Source of the DNA: JAJNBD01 sp964471475
Lineage (GTDB): Bacteria; Pseudomonadota; Gammaproteobacteria; CAISUE01
DNA: 64,000 nt
Assembly (NCBI GenBank): GCA_964471475.1
Contig: CAYYFQ010000005.1
Coordinates: forward strand, 1 to 64,000
Direction of reading: 5' to 3'
The number at the start of each line of letters is the position of its first letter. Position 1 is the stretch's first letter. Made by a program: the position numbers and the translations under genes. Of this stretch, positions 50,922-59,906 are shown one piece after another. The notes below the pieces were generated by a model. It saw nothing but the letters and a program-made list of their open reading frames with translations. It was not told the origin of the DNA and ran no database searches.

Positions 50922-52808
50922 ATGTATTATCCAAAATCTTTTGATGTAATTGTCGTAGGTGGCGGCCATGCGGGTACTGAAGCGGCACTTGCCTCTGCAC
51001 GCATGGGAGCCACTACCTTGTTGCTTACGCACAATATTGAAACTTTAGGTCAAATGTCTTGCAATCCTGCCATTGGGGGGATTGGAAAAGGACATTTGGT
51101 GAAAGAAATTGACGCATTGGGTGGCATTATGGCAAAAGCCGCTGATTATGCAGGGATTCAATTTCGTATACTGAACGCTAGTAAAGGTGCAGCCGTGCGC
51201 GCAACGCGCGCGCAAGCAGACCGCCTACTTTACAAAAGTTATGTGAGGCGAGCACTAGAAAATCAACCTAATTTATGGATTTTTCAACAGCCGGTGGATG
51301 ATGTTTTATTATCGGAGGATCGGGTAATCGGTGTGCAAACGCAGATGGGGTTAAAATTTTCTGCAGCAGCGGTTGTCCTGACCGTTGGTACTTTTTTAGA
51401 TGGTAAGATACATATTGGAATGAGCCATTTTCAAGGAGGGAGGGCAGGTGATCCTCCATCAGTGAGATTAGCTGATCGCTTACGTGAATTAAATTTGCGA
51501 GTGGGTCGATTAAAAACCGGTACCCCCCCACGTATTGATGCGAGGAGTATTGACTTCTCGCAATTAACGATTCAACCTGGAGATACACCGATGCCTGTGT
51601 TTTCTTTCCTTGGTAAAGCTTCTGATCATCCTCCTCAAATGGCTTGTCATATTACGCATACCAATGAACGCACGCATGATATTATTCGCGGAAGCTTAGA
51701 TCGTTCACCTATGTATACTGGAGTGATAGAGGGAGTGGGTCCACGGTATTGCCCTTCTATTGAAGATAAAATTCATCGTTTTGCTGATAAAAGTTCCCAT
51801 CAAATTTTTCTTGAACCGGAGGGGCTTACCGTCCATGAAATTTATCCTAATGGGATTTCAACAAGTTTGCCTTTTGATGTGCAATTAGCTTTAGTTCAAT
51901 CTATGAAAGGCTTAGAAAACGCCTATATTACTCGCCCTGGTTATGCTATTGAATATGATTATTTTGATCCACGTGATTTAAAATACTCTTTAGAAACTAA
52001 AGCGATTCATGGCTTATTTTTTGCAGGTCAAATTAATGGTACTACCGGTTATGAAGAAGCAGCCGCTCAAGGTATTATTGCGGGAATTAACGCGACCCAA
52101 CTGATACGCGGGGAGACGGCTTGGACCCCTCGGCGAGATGAAGCTTACATCGGTGTGTTGATTGATGATCTAATTACATCGGGCACTCAAGAGCCTTATC
52201 GGATGTTTACGAGCCGTGCGGAATATCGCTTATTACTGCGCGAGGATAATGCAGATAGTCGTTTGACTCCTAAAGGTCGAGAATTAGGTTTGGTAAATGA
52301 TGAACGGTGGGCGCGGTTTAATCAAAAATGGCAATTAGTGGAACAAGAAACTGAGCGCTTAAAAAATATTTTAGTAGTTCCCGGTTCTAAAGCGGCAGAA
52401 AGTGTTGCGGCGGTATGTGGGAAAGCGCTGGCGCATGAACAAACTGCTTTAGATTTATTAAAACGCCCAGAAATTCATTATCAAGATTTGGTACAATGGG
52501 AGAACTTAGGTCCCGGAACTTTAGATTCAGCCGTCAATGAACAAGTAGAAATTCAAATAAAATATGATGGCTATATTGATCGCCAACGGCTAGAAATTGA
52601 GAAGCAACGCAAACAAGAAACACAAGTTGTCCCTGCCGATATTGATTATGATCAAGTGGGTGGGTTATCTTCGGAAGTGCGTCAAAAATTTAAAACACAT
52701 CGTCCCGAAACCGTTGGGATGGCTTCTCGATTGCCGGGTATTACTCCGGTAGCGATTGGTTTATTGTTAGTTTATTTAAAAAAAAGACAATTACAAGAAA
52801 TAACTTAA
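50922..52808 (+). CDS. mnmG: tRNA uridine-5-carboxymethylaminomethyl modification enzyme MnmG
   Basis: MnmG with MnmE modifies U34 of certain tRNAs, using FAD and methylene-tetrahydrofolate. The 628-residue protein shows the FAD motif VVGGGHAGTEAALASARMG, NPAIGGIGKGHLVKEIDALGG and RPGYAIEYDYFDPRDL, all conserved. The C-terminal helical domain is complete. Unlike many Gammaproteobacteria, rsmG and parAB do not follow; a hypothetical gene starts 16 bp downstream. Confidence 0.97.
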   Translation: MYYPKSFDVIVVGGGHAGTEAALASARMGATTLLLTHNIETLGQMSCNPAIGGIGKGHLVKEIDALGGIMAKAADYAGIQFRILNASKGAAVRATRAQADRLLYKSYVRRALENQPNLWIFQQPVDDVLLSEDRVIGVQTQMGLKFSAAAVVLTVGTFLDGKIHIGMSHFQGGRAGDPPSVRLADRLRELNLRVGRLKTGTPPRIDARSIDFSQLTIQPGDTPMPVFSFLGKASDHPPQMACHITHTNERTHDIIRGSLDRSPMYTGVIEGVGPRYCPSIEDKIHRFADKSSHQIFLEPEGLTVHEIYPNGISTSLPFDVQLALVQSMKGLENAYITRPGYAIEYDYFDPRDLKYSLETKAIHGLFFAGQINGTTGYEEAAAQGIIAGINATQLIRGETAWTPRRDEAYIGVLIDDLITSGTQEPYRMFTSRAEYRLLLREDNADSRLTPKGRELGLVNDERWARFNQKWQLVEQETERLKNILVVPGSKAAESVAAVCGKALAHEQTALDLLKRPEIHYQDLVQWENLGPGTLDSAVNEQVEIQIKYDGYIDRQRLEIEKQRKQETQVVPADIDYDQVGGLSSEVRQKFKTHRPETVGMASRLPGITPVAIGLLLVYLKKRQLQEIT

Positions 52809-52824
52809 ATTAAGTGAGGTGATT

Positions 52825-53631
52825 ATGCCAACAGCCGAAGAACTTTTACAAGCGCATTTACATGATGAACATTTGCACCGTGTGGCACATAATCCTATGG
52901 CGCGCGCGCAAATGGTAGAAGAGTTAAATCGCAAAATTGTGGATGATCAGCGCTATCTTGCGGAGCTACAAAAACAACAACTGGAAGAACGTTTACAAGA
53001 ACCCACCACTCGTCAACAAATTCGGAATCGCTTGGATGAAGCAGAGCATCATTTGAAGCTACATGCTTTTTTATCGATGGTAGATAAACTCTCCAAAACT
53101 TCTACAAACGCCTTACCTGCTGAGGTTAGCGCCGCTACAATGGCAGTTAATACTTTTTGTAATACACTAAAAAATAACCCAATTTTTAAACGCGCGCAGC
53201 AAAGCATTCACCAGCGGCAGGCGGAACGTTCAGGTCAACCATTGACACCCGCGGCAATTTTAACGAAATTGCAACAAGATGCTGCTTCTCCTGGGGCAAA
53301 AGCGTTAAAAAGTGCCTGGGATCAGGCCATACAATGTAAACCCGCGAGTACGGGGGTGCAACATGCTCGTGATGAAGAAATGAGTTTAAAAGGATCTACG
53401 CATGGTTTAGAAGAAGTGCACAAGGCTATTGAATTTGTGGATGCTCTTGAAGGCTTAGGTTCAGGCACAAGTGCGTTAAGTGGTGGTCATGCGTTAGGTG
53501 CTGGAGGAGGGGGGATTTTGGGTTTCCTTGTTGGCGATTTGATGAAAGCCCTGGATGTGGGTGCTACTGCGGCCGATGCAGGGATGGGAATATCTAAAGT
53601 GGTACCCATGATGGCGCCAAAAGGAAAGTGA
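52825..53631 (+). CDS. Hypothetical coiled-coil protein with Gly-rich hydrophobic segment
   Basis: The 268-residue product is not recognised. The first 80 residues are charged and heptad-like (coiled coil), the middle is helical, and residues ~212-235 are Gly/Ala-rich and hydrophobic (ALSGGHALGAGGGGILGFLVG), like a membrane-inserting or glycine-zipper segment. ATG at 52825 with AGTGAGGTG just upstream is the best start. It directly follows mnmG. Coiled coil plus hydrophobic segment is common in Dot/Icm effectors, but this is inference. Confidence 0.6.
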   Translation: MPTAEELLQAHLHDEHLHRVAHNPMARAQMVEELNRKIVDDQRYLAELQKQQLEERLQEPTTRQQIRNRLDEAEHHLKLHAFLSMVDKLSKTSTNALPAEVSAATMAVNTFCNTLKNNPIFKRAQQSIHQRQAERSGQPLTPAAILTKLQQDAASPGAKALKSAWDQAIQCKPASTGVQHARDEEMSLKGSTHGLEEVHKAIEFVDALEGLGSGTSALSGGHALGAGGGGILGFLVGDLMKALDVGATAADAGMGISKVVPMMAPKGK

Positions 53632-53706
53632 AAGGACGCCCTCTTGACAATTCGCTATTCCGGTCATAAATACAGTTTTTCAGATAAGTATTCGGAAGTT
53701 ATCTTA

Positions 53707-53942
53707 AGCTTGTGACACCGGGTAAAACTTCACGGGACGCTACAAGTATAGCCTTTAACATTTAGTTTCAGATAAGGCGCAAGTGAATGAGTCGAGGGAG
53801 TGTACATAGACGTACATAACCGAAGGCGAATGAACTTGCAACACCGTATGAAGCTAAATGTTAAAGGCTATACATCCTTGTAGGCTTTACTTCGACCTCC
53901 ATGCCTTAGAAACCCGTTCATCTTTACCCGGTGTCACAAGCT
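53707..53942. repeat. Nested palindromic repeat
   Basis: AGCTTGTGACACCGGGTAAA (53707-53726) and its exact complement (53923-53942) form outer 20-bp arms, followed inward by CTACAAG/CTTGTAG. The ~126-bp repeat copy C sits in the loop, apparently inserted in an older element. TTATCTTAAGCTTGTGA at the left edge also occurs near 45080. Confidence 0.75.
53747..53872. repeat. ~126-bp hairpin repeat family, copy C
   Basis: TATAGCCTTTAACA opens and TGTTAAAGGCTATA closes this copy. It has the same orientation as copy A and differs by only a few bases from copies A and B. Here it lies between two genes that read in the same direction. Confidence 0.85.
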
Positions 53943-53986
53943 ACATTCAGATTTCACGAATAATTATCTGAAAGACTGTAGTATAC
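53943..53986. repeat. Second copy of the 45-bp repeat
   Basis: TTCAGATTTCACGAATAATT then ATCTGAAAGACTGTAG matches the repeat after queG at 46754-46801. Confidence 0.6.
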
Positions 53987-54065
53987 AGAGCACCGTTTAT
54001 ACTCCTCTTCGCATTTCCAACGCTTTCAGGTAAAATGGCCCATCAAAAAAATGATCGGGTTTTTC

Positions 54066-54512
54066 ATGGCAACAAATATTTATAGCGACTTCTCTATTTT
54101 CTTTATTCATCATTGGCAACTGTCATTAGCCTTCTTGATTATTGCTGGCGTGTGGATCGGTTTTGAGCTGCGTTATACCTTTAACGGCGTTCCAAAGCTG
54201 ACGCCAAAAGAAGCTATTTTATTGATGAATCGCGAGTCGCCTATCATTTTAGACGTGCGGGATATCACACATTTCACAAAAAGCCATATCAATGGTGCTA
54301 TGAATATTCCACTAGTGGATTTAAATCAAGGGAATGGCAAGCTCGACAAACATAAAAATCAAACTGTTTTGTTAGTCTGTGAACAAGGGATGCAAGCAGG
54401 AATGGCAGCTCAAACCTTACTCAAACAAAATTTTCGTAAACTGGTCATTTTAAAAGGGGGCATGCAAGCGTGGTTTGCTGAGAGTTTGCCGGTCGTAAAA
54501 GGGCACCGTTAA
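54066..54512 (+). CDS. Membrane-anchored rhodanese-like protein
   Basis: The protein has one N-terminal membrane helix (~residues 13-35) and a rhodanese domain with LDVRDITHFTKSHINGAMNIP and the active-site Cys in LLVCEQGMQA. This layout matches YibN-type proteins, which may act in sulfur transfer at the inner membrane. ATG at 54066 or 54051 could start it; neither has a strong site. Its stop overlaps the tdk start (TAATG), placing it first in a four-gene operon. Confidence 0.85.
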   Translation: MATNIYSDFSIFFIHHWQLSLAFLIIAGVWIGFELRYTFNGVPKLTPKEAILLMNRESPIILDVRDITHFTKSHINGAMNIPLVDLNQGNGKLDKHKNQTVLLVCEQGMQAGMAAQTLLKQNFRKLVILKGGMQAWFAESLPVVKGHR

Positions 54513-55096
54513 TGGCCAAATTATATTTTTATTATTCAGCAATGAATGCTGGCAAAAGTACTATACTTTTGCAATCTAGTTATAATTATCAAGAAAAAGG
54601 AATGGAAACGCTAGTTTATTCCCCAGCTTTCGATAATCGATTTGGTGAAGCTTTAGTGGCTTCTCGTATCGGACTAAAAGCGGAAGCAATTCCTTTTGAT
54701 GCTGACGTTAATATTTATGAAGATATTGCTAAAAAAATCAAACGGCCTGCTCATAAAATTCGATGTGTCTTGGTGGATGAAGCGCAATTTTTAACGAAGG
54801 CACAAGTGGATCAATTAGCACAAGCAGTAGATGAATTTCATCTACCCGTTTTAACTTATGGATTACGAACGGACTTTCAAGGTGAATTATTTCCAGGGAG
54901 TGCCCGATTATTAAGTATAGCCGATGAATTGCATGAAATTAAAACTATTTGTCATTGTGGCAGTAAGGCTACGATGGTGCTGCGCTTAAACGCACAAGGG
55001 AAGCCAGTAAAATCTGGTGCGCAAGTAGAAATAGGGGGTAACGATAAATACGTTTCCGTTTGTCGTAAACATTTTAATCAAGAGATTTTAGTATGA
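54512..55096 (+). CDS. tdk: Thymidine kinase
   Basis: Type II thymidine kinase of 194 residues: P-loop AMNAGKST, DEAQFL with the catalytic Glu region, and a lasso zinc site CHCG...VCRKH. It salvages thymidine to dTMP, useful for an organism with access to host nucleosides. It is coupled to the rhodanese upstream and to lpdA downstream (ATGA overlap). Confidence 0.94.
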   Translation: MAKLYFYYSAMNAGKSTILLQSSYNYQEKGMETLVYSPAFDNRFGEALVASRIGLKAEAIPFDADVNIYEDIAKKIKRPAHKIRCVLVDEAQFLTKAQVDQLAQAVDEFHLPVLTYGLRTDFQGELFPGSARLLSIADELHEIKTICHCGSKATMVLRLNAQGKPVKSGAQVEIGGNDKYVSVCRKHFNQEILV

Positions 55097-56514
55097 CACA
55101 GACAATGCAAGCAGATGTGGTAGTGATTGGAGCGGGCCCAGGCGGCTATAGTGCGGCTTTTCGCGCAGCGGATTTAGGTAAAAAAGTAATTCTCGTAGAA
55201 AAAGAAGAAAAATTAGGAGGGGTTTGTTTAAACGTAGGCTGCATTCCTTCTAAAGCTTTATTGCATGCAGCAAAAGTCATTGATGATGCAAAAGCCATGG
55301 CTGAGCATGGTATTTTGTATGCTGAACCGAAAATCGATACCAAAAAATTAGTAACCTGGAAAGATGGAGTCATTAATAAATTGACTTCTGGGTTGAAAAT
55401 GTTAGCTAAGCAACGCAAAGTTGAAGTGGTGCAAGGCGCAGCACAATTCATTAATGCGAATCAGTTAAAAGTCAACGACGTGACGATTAATTTCGCCAAT
55501 GCCATTATTGCGACGGGTTCAAGTCCTGTGAAGTTGCCGTTCATTCCAGATGACCCTCGCATTGTGAACTCGACAGGCGCTCTCCAATTAGAAGGTACTC
55601 CGGGTCGGATGTTAGTGTTAGGAGGAGGTATCATTGGTTTGGAAATGGCAACGGTTTATCATGCGCTGGGATGGAAATTAAATATCGTAGAATTTATGGA
55701 TATGTTAATTCCAGGAGCCGATAAAGATATTGTTCAAGTATTCACTAAATATATTGCTAAACGTTATGAAAATATCTGGTTAAAAACTAAAGTAACCACC
55801 ATAGAAGCTAAAAAAGACGGCCTGTGGGTAAGCTTTGAAGGTGAAAATGCGCCAAAAGAAAAACAACGTTTTGATAAAATTTTGGTGGCAGTCGGGCGCA
55901 CTCCTAATGGTAAAAATATCGGTGCTGAAAACGCAGGTGTAAATGTGAATGAGCGTGGTTTTATTTCAGTCAATAACCAATTGCAGACCAATATCCCTCA
56001 TATTTATGCGATTGGGGATGTCGTTGGGCAACCCATGTTAGCGCATAAAGCAGTTCCAGAAGGGCGAGTGGCAGTAGAAGTGATTGCTGGCTTACGTCAT
56101 CATTTTGATCCTCGTTGTATTCCTGCCGTGGCTTATACTGATCCAGAATTAGCTTGGAGCGGTTTAACAGAAAGTGACGCGAAAGCTAAAAACATCGCTT
56201 ACGAAAAAGGTGTGTTTCCTTGGGCTGCTAGTGGTCGGTCACTTGCTAATGGGCGCGATGAAGGAGTGACGAAATTATTATTCGATCCTAAAACGCATCG
56301 TGTTTTAGGGGGAGCCATTGTAGGAAATGGCGCAGGTGAATTAATAGCAGAAGTTTCTTTAGCCATCGAAATGGGTGCAACGGCTGAAGATATCGCTTTA
56401 ACCATCCACCCTCATCCCACGTTGGCAGAAACTATTATGTTAGCTAGTGAAGCTTTTGAGGGCACTATCACTGATCTTTATTTACCTAAAAAGAAAACCG
56501 AAGCTGCTAAATGA
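55093..56514 (+). CDS. lpdA: Dihydrolipoyl dehydrogenase
   Basis: E3 subunit of 2-oxoacid dehydrogenase complexes, which re-oxidises lipoamide with NAD. The 473-residue protein shows the FAD motif VIGAGPGGYSAAFRAADLGK, redox-active GGVCLNVGCIPSK, a NAD site GGGIIGLEMATV and the C-terminal HPHPTLAET His-Glu pair. The E1/E2 genes are not beside it. It is coupled to tdk and sufU by 4-bp overlaps, an unusual grouping. Confidence 0.95.
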   Translation: MTQTMQADVVVIGAGPGGYSAAFRAADLGKKVILVEKEEKLGGVCLNVGCIPSKALLHAAKVIDDAKAMAEHGILYAEPKIDTKKLVTWKDGVINKLTSGLKMLAKQRKVEVVQGAAQFINANQLKVNDVTINFANAIIATGSSPVKLPFIPDDPRIVNSTGALQLEGTPGRMLVLGGGIIGLEMATVYHALGWKLNIVEFMDMLIPGADKDIVQVFTKYIAKRYENIWLKTKVTTIEAKKDGLWVSFEGENAPKEKQRFDKILVAVGRTPNGKNIGAENAGVNVNERGFISVNNQLQTNIPHIYAIGDVVGQPMLAHKAVPEGRVAVEVIAGLRHHFDPRCIPAVAYTDPELAWSGLTESDAKAKNIAYEKGVFPWAASGRSLANGRDEGVTKLLFDPKTHRVLGGAIVGNGAGELIAEVSLAIEMGATAEDIALTIHPHPTLAETIMLASEAFEGTITDLYLPKKKTEAAK

Positions 56515-56960
56515 GTCTTTTGCAAGAGTTATATCAAGAATTAATTATTGATCACACCCGTTCTCCGCGTAATGTGGGGGAATTGCCGGGTGCTACTCAT
56601 CATGCGGAAGGCGTTAACCCTTTATGTGGGGATCAATTAAAATTATTTTTAATGATCGACAAGGACAATATCATTCAAAAAGTACAATTTGTGGGTTCGG
56701 GTTGCTCCATTTCAACCGCTTCAGCCTCGCTTATGACCGAAATTTTGCAAGGTAAGTCACTCAAAGAGGCGAATGAACTTTTTACCGATTTTCACCATTT
56801 ATTAACCGAAGAGGCGCCGCTTGAGGCCACCCATTTAGGCAAACTGAATGTTTTTTCAGGAGTTAAAGCGTATCCTTCTCGTGTAAAATGTGCTACCTTA
56901 GCGTGGCATACTTTACAGGCGGCTCTCCAGAATAATGCTACAAAAATCTCCACTGAATAA
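56511..56960 (+). CDS. sufU: SufU-type Fe-S cluster assembly protein
   Basis: The 149-residue protein has the three Cys of SufU/IscU scaffolds: NPLCGD, GSGCSIS and RVKCATL. The spacing and insertion before the third Cys are typical of SufU, which shuttles sulfur from SufS. No other suf gene is here. It starts in the end of lpdA (ATGA). A link between a lipoamide enzyme gene and Fe-S assembly fits lipoate synthesis, but that is inference. Confidence 0.9.
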   Translation: MSLLQELYQELIIDHTRSPRNVGELPGATHHAEGVNPLCGDQLKLFLMIDKDNIIQKVQFVGSGCSISTASASLMTEILQGKSLKEANELFTDFHHLLTEEAPLEATHLGKLNVFSGVKAYPSRVKCATLAWHTLQAALQNNATKISTE

Positions 56961-57017
56961 AAAAATTATGCTAAAATTTAAAAAATTCTACTTGCCATAT
57001 CGCACAAGGAATTGCAT

Positions 57018-57431
57018 ATGAACTCCCATGTTTCGGCCCAGAAAAAAGTTTTGTTGGTCGATGACGATAAACTTGTTAGAGAAGTACTTTCTGTTCATCT
57101 CCGTGATGCAGGATTTTTTCCAATTCAAGCTTCATCTGCTGAAGAAGCTTGGCAAATATTGACTTCAGGTAAACATTTTTTTGCTGCAGCGATTGTAGAT
57201 CGTCTTATGCCAGAAGTGGATGGAAATCTTCTTATTAAACGAATTAAAAATGATCCTCTCTTTCATCATCTTCCTGTGATTATGCTGACGGGTGCGGCCG
57301 AACCTGGTGCAATGGTTGATGCTGTGCAAGGAGGAGCTTTTGATTTTCTGATTAAACCGGTAGAAAAAGACTTATTATTAATGGTAGTAAGACGCGCTAT
57401 TGGTATTTCTGAATTAGGTAGTATGGAATAA
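57018..57431 (+). CDS. Stand-alone response regulator receiver domain
   Basis: A single REC domain of 137 residues: acidic pocket VDDDK, phospho-acceptor Asp in IVDRLMPEVDG (about residue 59), LTGAAE and the Lys in FLIKPVEK. There is no output domain, so it likely works in a phosphorelay or by protein binding. ATG at 57018 follows AAGGAA. No histidine kinase is adjacent. It precedes the mlaC-mlaB-lolB unit by 39 bp. Confidence 0.9.
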   Translation: MNSHVSAQKKVLLVDDDKLVREVLSVHLRDAGFFPIQASSAEEAWQILTSGKHFFAAAIVDRLMPEVDGNLLIKRIKNDPLFHHLPVIMLTGAAEPGAMVDAVQGGAFDFLIKPVEKDLLLMVVRRAIGISELGSME

Positions 57432-57470
57432 CACAAACGCCCCTAAATTTTTAAATAGAGAAATTTAATT

Positions 57471-58118
57471 ATGACGCACATTATTTCACGTTGGAGCTTA
57501 TCTATCATTTTTATTCTGAGTATTTGTTTTTTGCCATTTACTCATGCCGCAGCAGATACCACACCCAAAAGTCCTATTCCTTTATTGCAAACTTTATCAG
57601 ATCAGATGATTCAAGCTTTAAAACTTCATAAATCCAGCATGCAAAAAAATCCACAAGAAGTTTATGAGATTGTGCATGAAATTTTATTACCGCACGCTGA
57701 TTTAGAAGCGATGGCACGTTCTGCGTTAGGTCGTGATGCGTGGCTTAAAGCAAGCCAGCCACAGCGTACTGCGTTTATTGACGCTTTTACTCATGTGATT
57801 GTCCATACTTATGCAGCCGGCTTATCTTCTTATACCGATGAAAAAGTGCAGTTTCGACCTATTCGTGGAGGTATTCAACCAGGGATGTCGCGCGTAATGG
57901 TAGAAAGTCAAATTATCCGTGATGATGGCCCTCCCATTGAGGTGGATTATCGTTTAGTATATAAAAATTTTACCTGGTTGGTTTACGATTTTAGCGTGGA
58001 AGGAATAAGTATGATCGAAAGCTTCCGCTCACAATTTGCAGATAAGTTATCGCAAATGAATATAGATCAACTGACGCAAGAGTTACAACATCACACAGCG
58101 ATGCAACGACAAAAATGA
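57471..58118 (+). CDS. mlaC: MlaC-type periplasmic phospholipid-binding protein
   Basis: The 215-residue protein has a signal peptide (SIIFILSICFLPFTHAAA) and the Ttg2D/MlaC pattern: LLPHADLEAMARSALGRDAW, VHTYAAGLSSY and IEVDYRLVYKNFTWLVYDFSVEGISMIESFRSQF (key parts VDYRLV, WLVYDFSVEGIS). It carries phospholipids between the MlaA and MlaFEDB complexes. It is followed by mlaB with a 4-bp overlap; mlaE and mlaF are 7 kb upstream. Confidence 0.92.
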   Translation: MTHIISRWSLSIIFILSICFLPFTHAAADTTPKSPIPLLQTLSDQMIQALKLHKSSMQKNPQEVYEIVHEILLPHADLEAMARSALGRDAWLKASQPQRTAFIDAFTHVIVHTYAAGLSSYTDEKVQFRPIRGGIQPGMSRVMVESQIIRDDGPPIEVDYRLVYKNFTWLVYDFSVEGISMIESFRSQFADKLSQMNIDQLTQELQHHTAMQRQK

Positions 58119-58420
58119 AATTAGCTATTAATGACCACATTGCTGAATTGCGAGGAGATCTAGACTATGGCACCGTTTTAAAATGGCGCCAATTAGGTTT
58201 TGATTATGTGAGCAGTTGTGAAACGCAAGTGGTTTTTAATTTTTCTCAAGTGACGAAAATGGATTCGGCAGGAGTCGCGTTATTACTTGAGTGGTGGCGT
58301 GCGGCAATGCATGCAAAGAAAACAATTACTTTTAAAAATCTTCCCGTGAAAGCAAAAGCACTGATTGCATTGAGCGATCTTAGTGATATTTTAGGTGTAA
58401 TGGATATAGTAGTACTATGA
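58115..58420 (+). CDS. mlaB: MlaB-type STAS domain protein
   Basis: The 101-residue protein is a lone STAS domain with VVFNFSQVTKMDSAGVALLLEWWRAA, where the Ser of MDSAG is the conserved site. MlaB stabilises the MlaFE complex. Its start and end overlap mlaC and lolB by four bases each (ATGA). Confidence 0.88.
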   Translation: MKLAINDHIAELRGDLDYGTVLKWRQLGFDYVSSCETQVVFNFSQVTKMDSAGVALLLEWWRAAMHAKKTITFKNLPVKAKALIALSDLSDILGVMDIVVL

Positions 58421-58995
58421 AAAGCATTGCAGTTATTATTATCGCGTTGATTTGTAGCCTTCTTTCTGCCTGTATAAGCTCTGTACCAATTAAACCTTTG
58501 AGCGGTGAGCAAATCAACCAAGCTTCGTGGAAAGAAGGGGGGGTGATTGGTTATCGCGATGCTAATCAGGCATTTACCGCAAGTTATGTATGGAAAAAAA
58601 TTCCTCAAGCTTATCAGATCAACGTTTTAGGCCCTTTAGGGGCATGGCGAGCCACTATAGACGGTAATGCACATTTCGTGAGTTTAAAACTCAGTGATGG
58701 CCGAAAATTTCAAGCTAAAAATGCAGAGCAACTCATGCAACAACATCTAGGTTGGGCCATTCCTGTTCAAGATTTGACGTATTGGTTAGCAGGTCTTCCA
58801 GCGCCTTATGAATCTAAAAAAGTACGATATGAAGATGGCTTTTTAAAGGAATTACAACAAAATCATTGGACGATTCATTTTCTGGATTACCATCACTTTG
58901 GTGTTTATCAAATTCCTTCTCGCCTTATTTTGCAGCAAGACGCTATTAAAATTACGTTGGTGGTGGATGAGTTTAGTTGGGAGAGAGAACTCTAA
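58417..58995 (+). CDS. lolB: Outer membrane lipoprotein LolB
   Basis: LolB receives lipoproteins from LolA and inserts them into the outer membrane. The protein has a lipobox LSAC (Cys19) and the family motif GWAIPVQDLTYWLAGLPAP in the middle of a 192-residue beta-sandwich. It is coupled to mlaB. The gene is followed by REP-like hairpins. Confidence 0.9.
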   Translation: MKSIAVIIIALICSLLSACISSVPIKPLSGEQINQASWKEGGVIGYRDANQAFTASYVWKKIPQAYQINVLGPLGAWRATIDGNAHFVSLKLSDGRKFQAKNAEQLMQQHLGWAIPVQDLTYWLAGLPAPYESKKVRYEDGFLKELQQNHWTIHFLDYHHFGVYQIPSRLILQQDAIKITLVVDEFSWEREL

Positions 58996-59069
58996 ATTTT
59001 TTAAGTGAGTACTGGATGCTTGTCTTCGCTCATAGGTGTCAATTTAAGGAGTTGATGCTAAGAACTCCA

Positions 59070-59216
59070 TGTCATGCCAGCGTAGGCTGGCATCCAGTCA
59101 GGCATGTTTTTAGGCAATGCAAGCGACGAAAATTTTAGTTTACGAAGTTAAGTACACTTTACTTTTACTTCCCAAGATGCTTATTTACCTGGATGCCAGC
59201 CTACGCTGGCATGACA
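59070..59216. repeat. Inverted pair of REP-like hairpins
   Basis: TGTCATGCCAGCGTAGGCTGG (59070 on) and CTGGATGCCAGCCTACGCTGG (59189 on) are inverted copies of each other about 100 bp apart, each with an 8-bp stem ATGCCAGC/GCTGGCAT. The copy at 1-27 has a compensated base-pair change. The pair lies between the convergent lolB and coq7 genes. Confidence 0.75.
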
Positions 59217-59267
59217 ATCGCTTAAGTTGAGATCCATGAGAGTTTACGTTGGCATGGCATTAGTAAT

Positions 59268-59906
59268 TCATAAATAATATGAAGTCTTCACCATCACTTT
59301 GGCAGATAAATGCATGAGTAGTTTGATGACGCTAGGGAGTTCTTTACCCCCTGCAGCTAAGGCATTCGCAGCATGCTGATCTTCATCGTCTTCCATTTTT
59401 TCTAGGATGCGAGCGCTTTTGGTATCTTGTGTGGGTAAAAGCAGCCGTTGGTTTTGTAGATGCTGGGAGACTTGTCTTTCGGTTTCCGCAATAAATCCTA
59501 AGCTCCACGCATCACCCGCCACGCCTGCACTCATGCCAATTAAAACAGCACCTAAAAACCACAAGGGATCAAGATAACTCGTACGGCCGTCTAACTCTTC
59601 TAAGCGTTCTTCACACCACGCTAAATGGTCAATTTCTTCGTTGGCTGCTGTTTGCATGTGATGAACCATCTTCTGATTGGAAGCAGTGAGTGCTTGGCCT
59701 TGATATAAACCTTGTGCGGCCATCTCACCGGCATGATTGATACGCATGATAGCAATGCTTTGTTTATTTTCAGTGGAAGACAATTGAGGTTCTGCTAAAG
59801 TGCTCGCAGGATTGTTGCGATGTGCGGTTGCTTTATTGCCCGTGGCGATAGCCAGTGCTTGATCTATTTTTCCTAAAAACAAGTCAAAAGAAGTTAGATG
59901 ACGCAT
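59268..59906 (-). CDS. coq7: 2-polyprenyl-3-methyl-6-methoxy-1,4-benzoquinol hydroxylase
   Basis: Coq7 performs the penultimate step in ubiquinone synthesis. The 212-residue di-iron protein shows MRINHAGEMAAQGLYQGQAL, ANEEIDHLAWCEERL, FIAETERQV and DEDQHAA, providing the Glu/His iron ligands. Its start overlaps the end of hemH by 13 bp. Confidence 0.93.
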   Translation of the reverse strand: MRHLTSFDLFLGKIDQALAIATGNKATAHRNNPASTLAEPQLSSTENKQSIAIMRINHAGEMAAQGLYQGQALTASNQKMVHHMQTAANEEIDHLAWCEERLEELDGRTSYLDPLWFLGAVLIGMSAGVAGDAWSLGFIAETERQVSQHLQNQRLLLPTQDTKSARILEKMEDDEDQHAANALAAGGKELPSVIKLLMHLSAKVMVKTSYYL

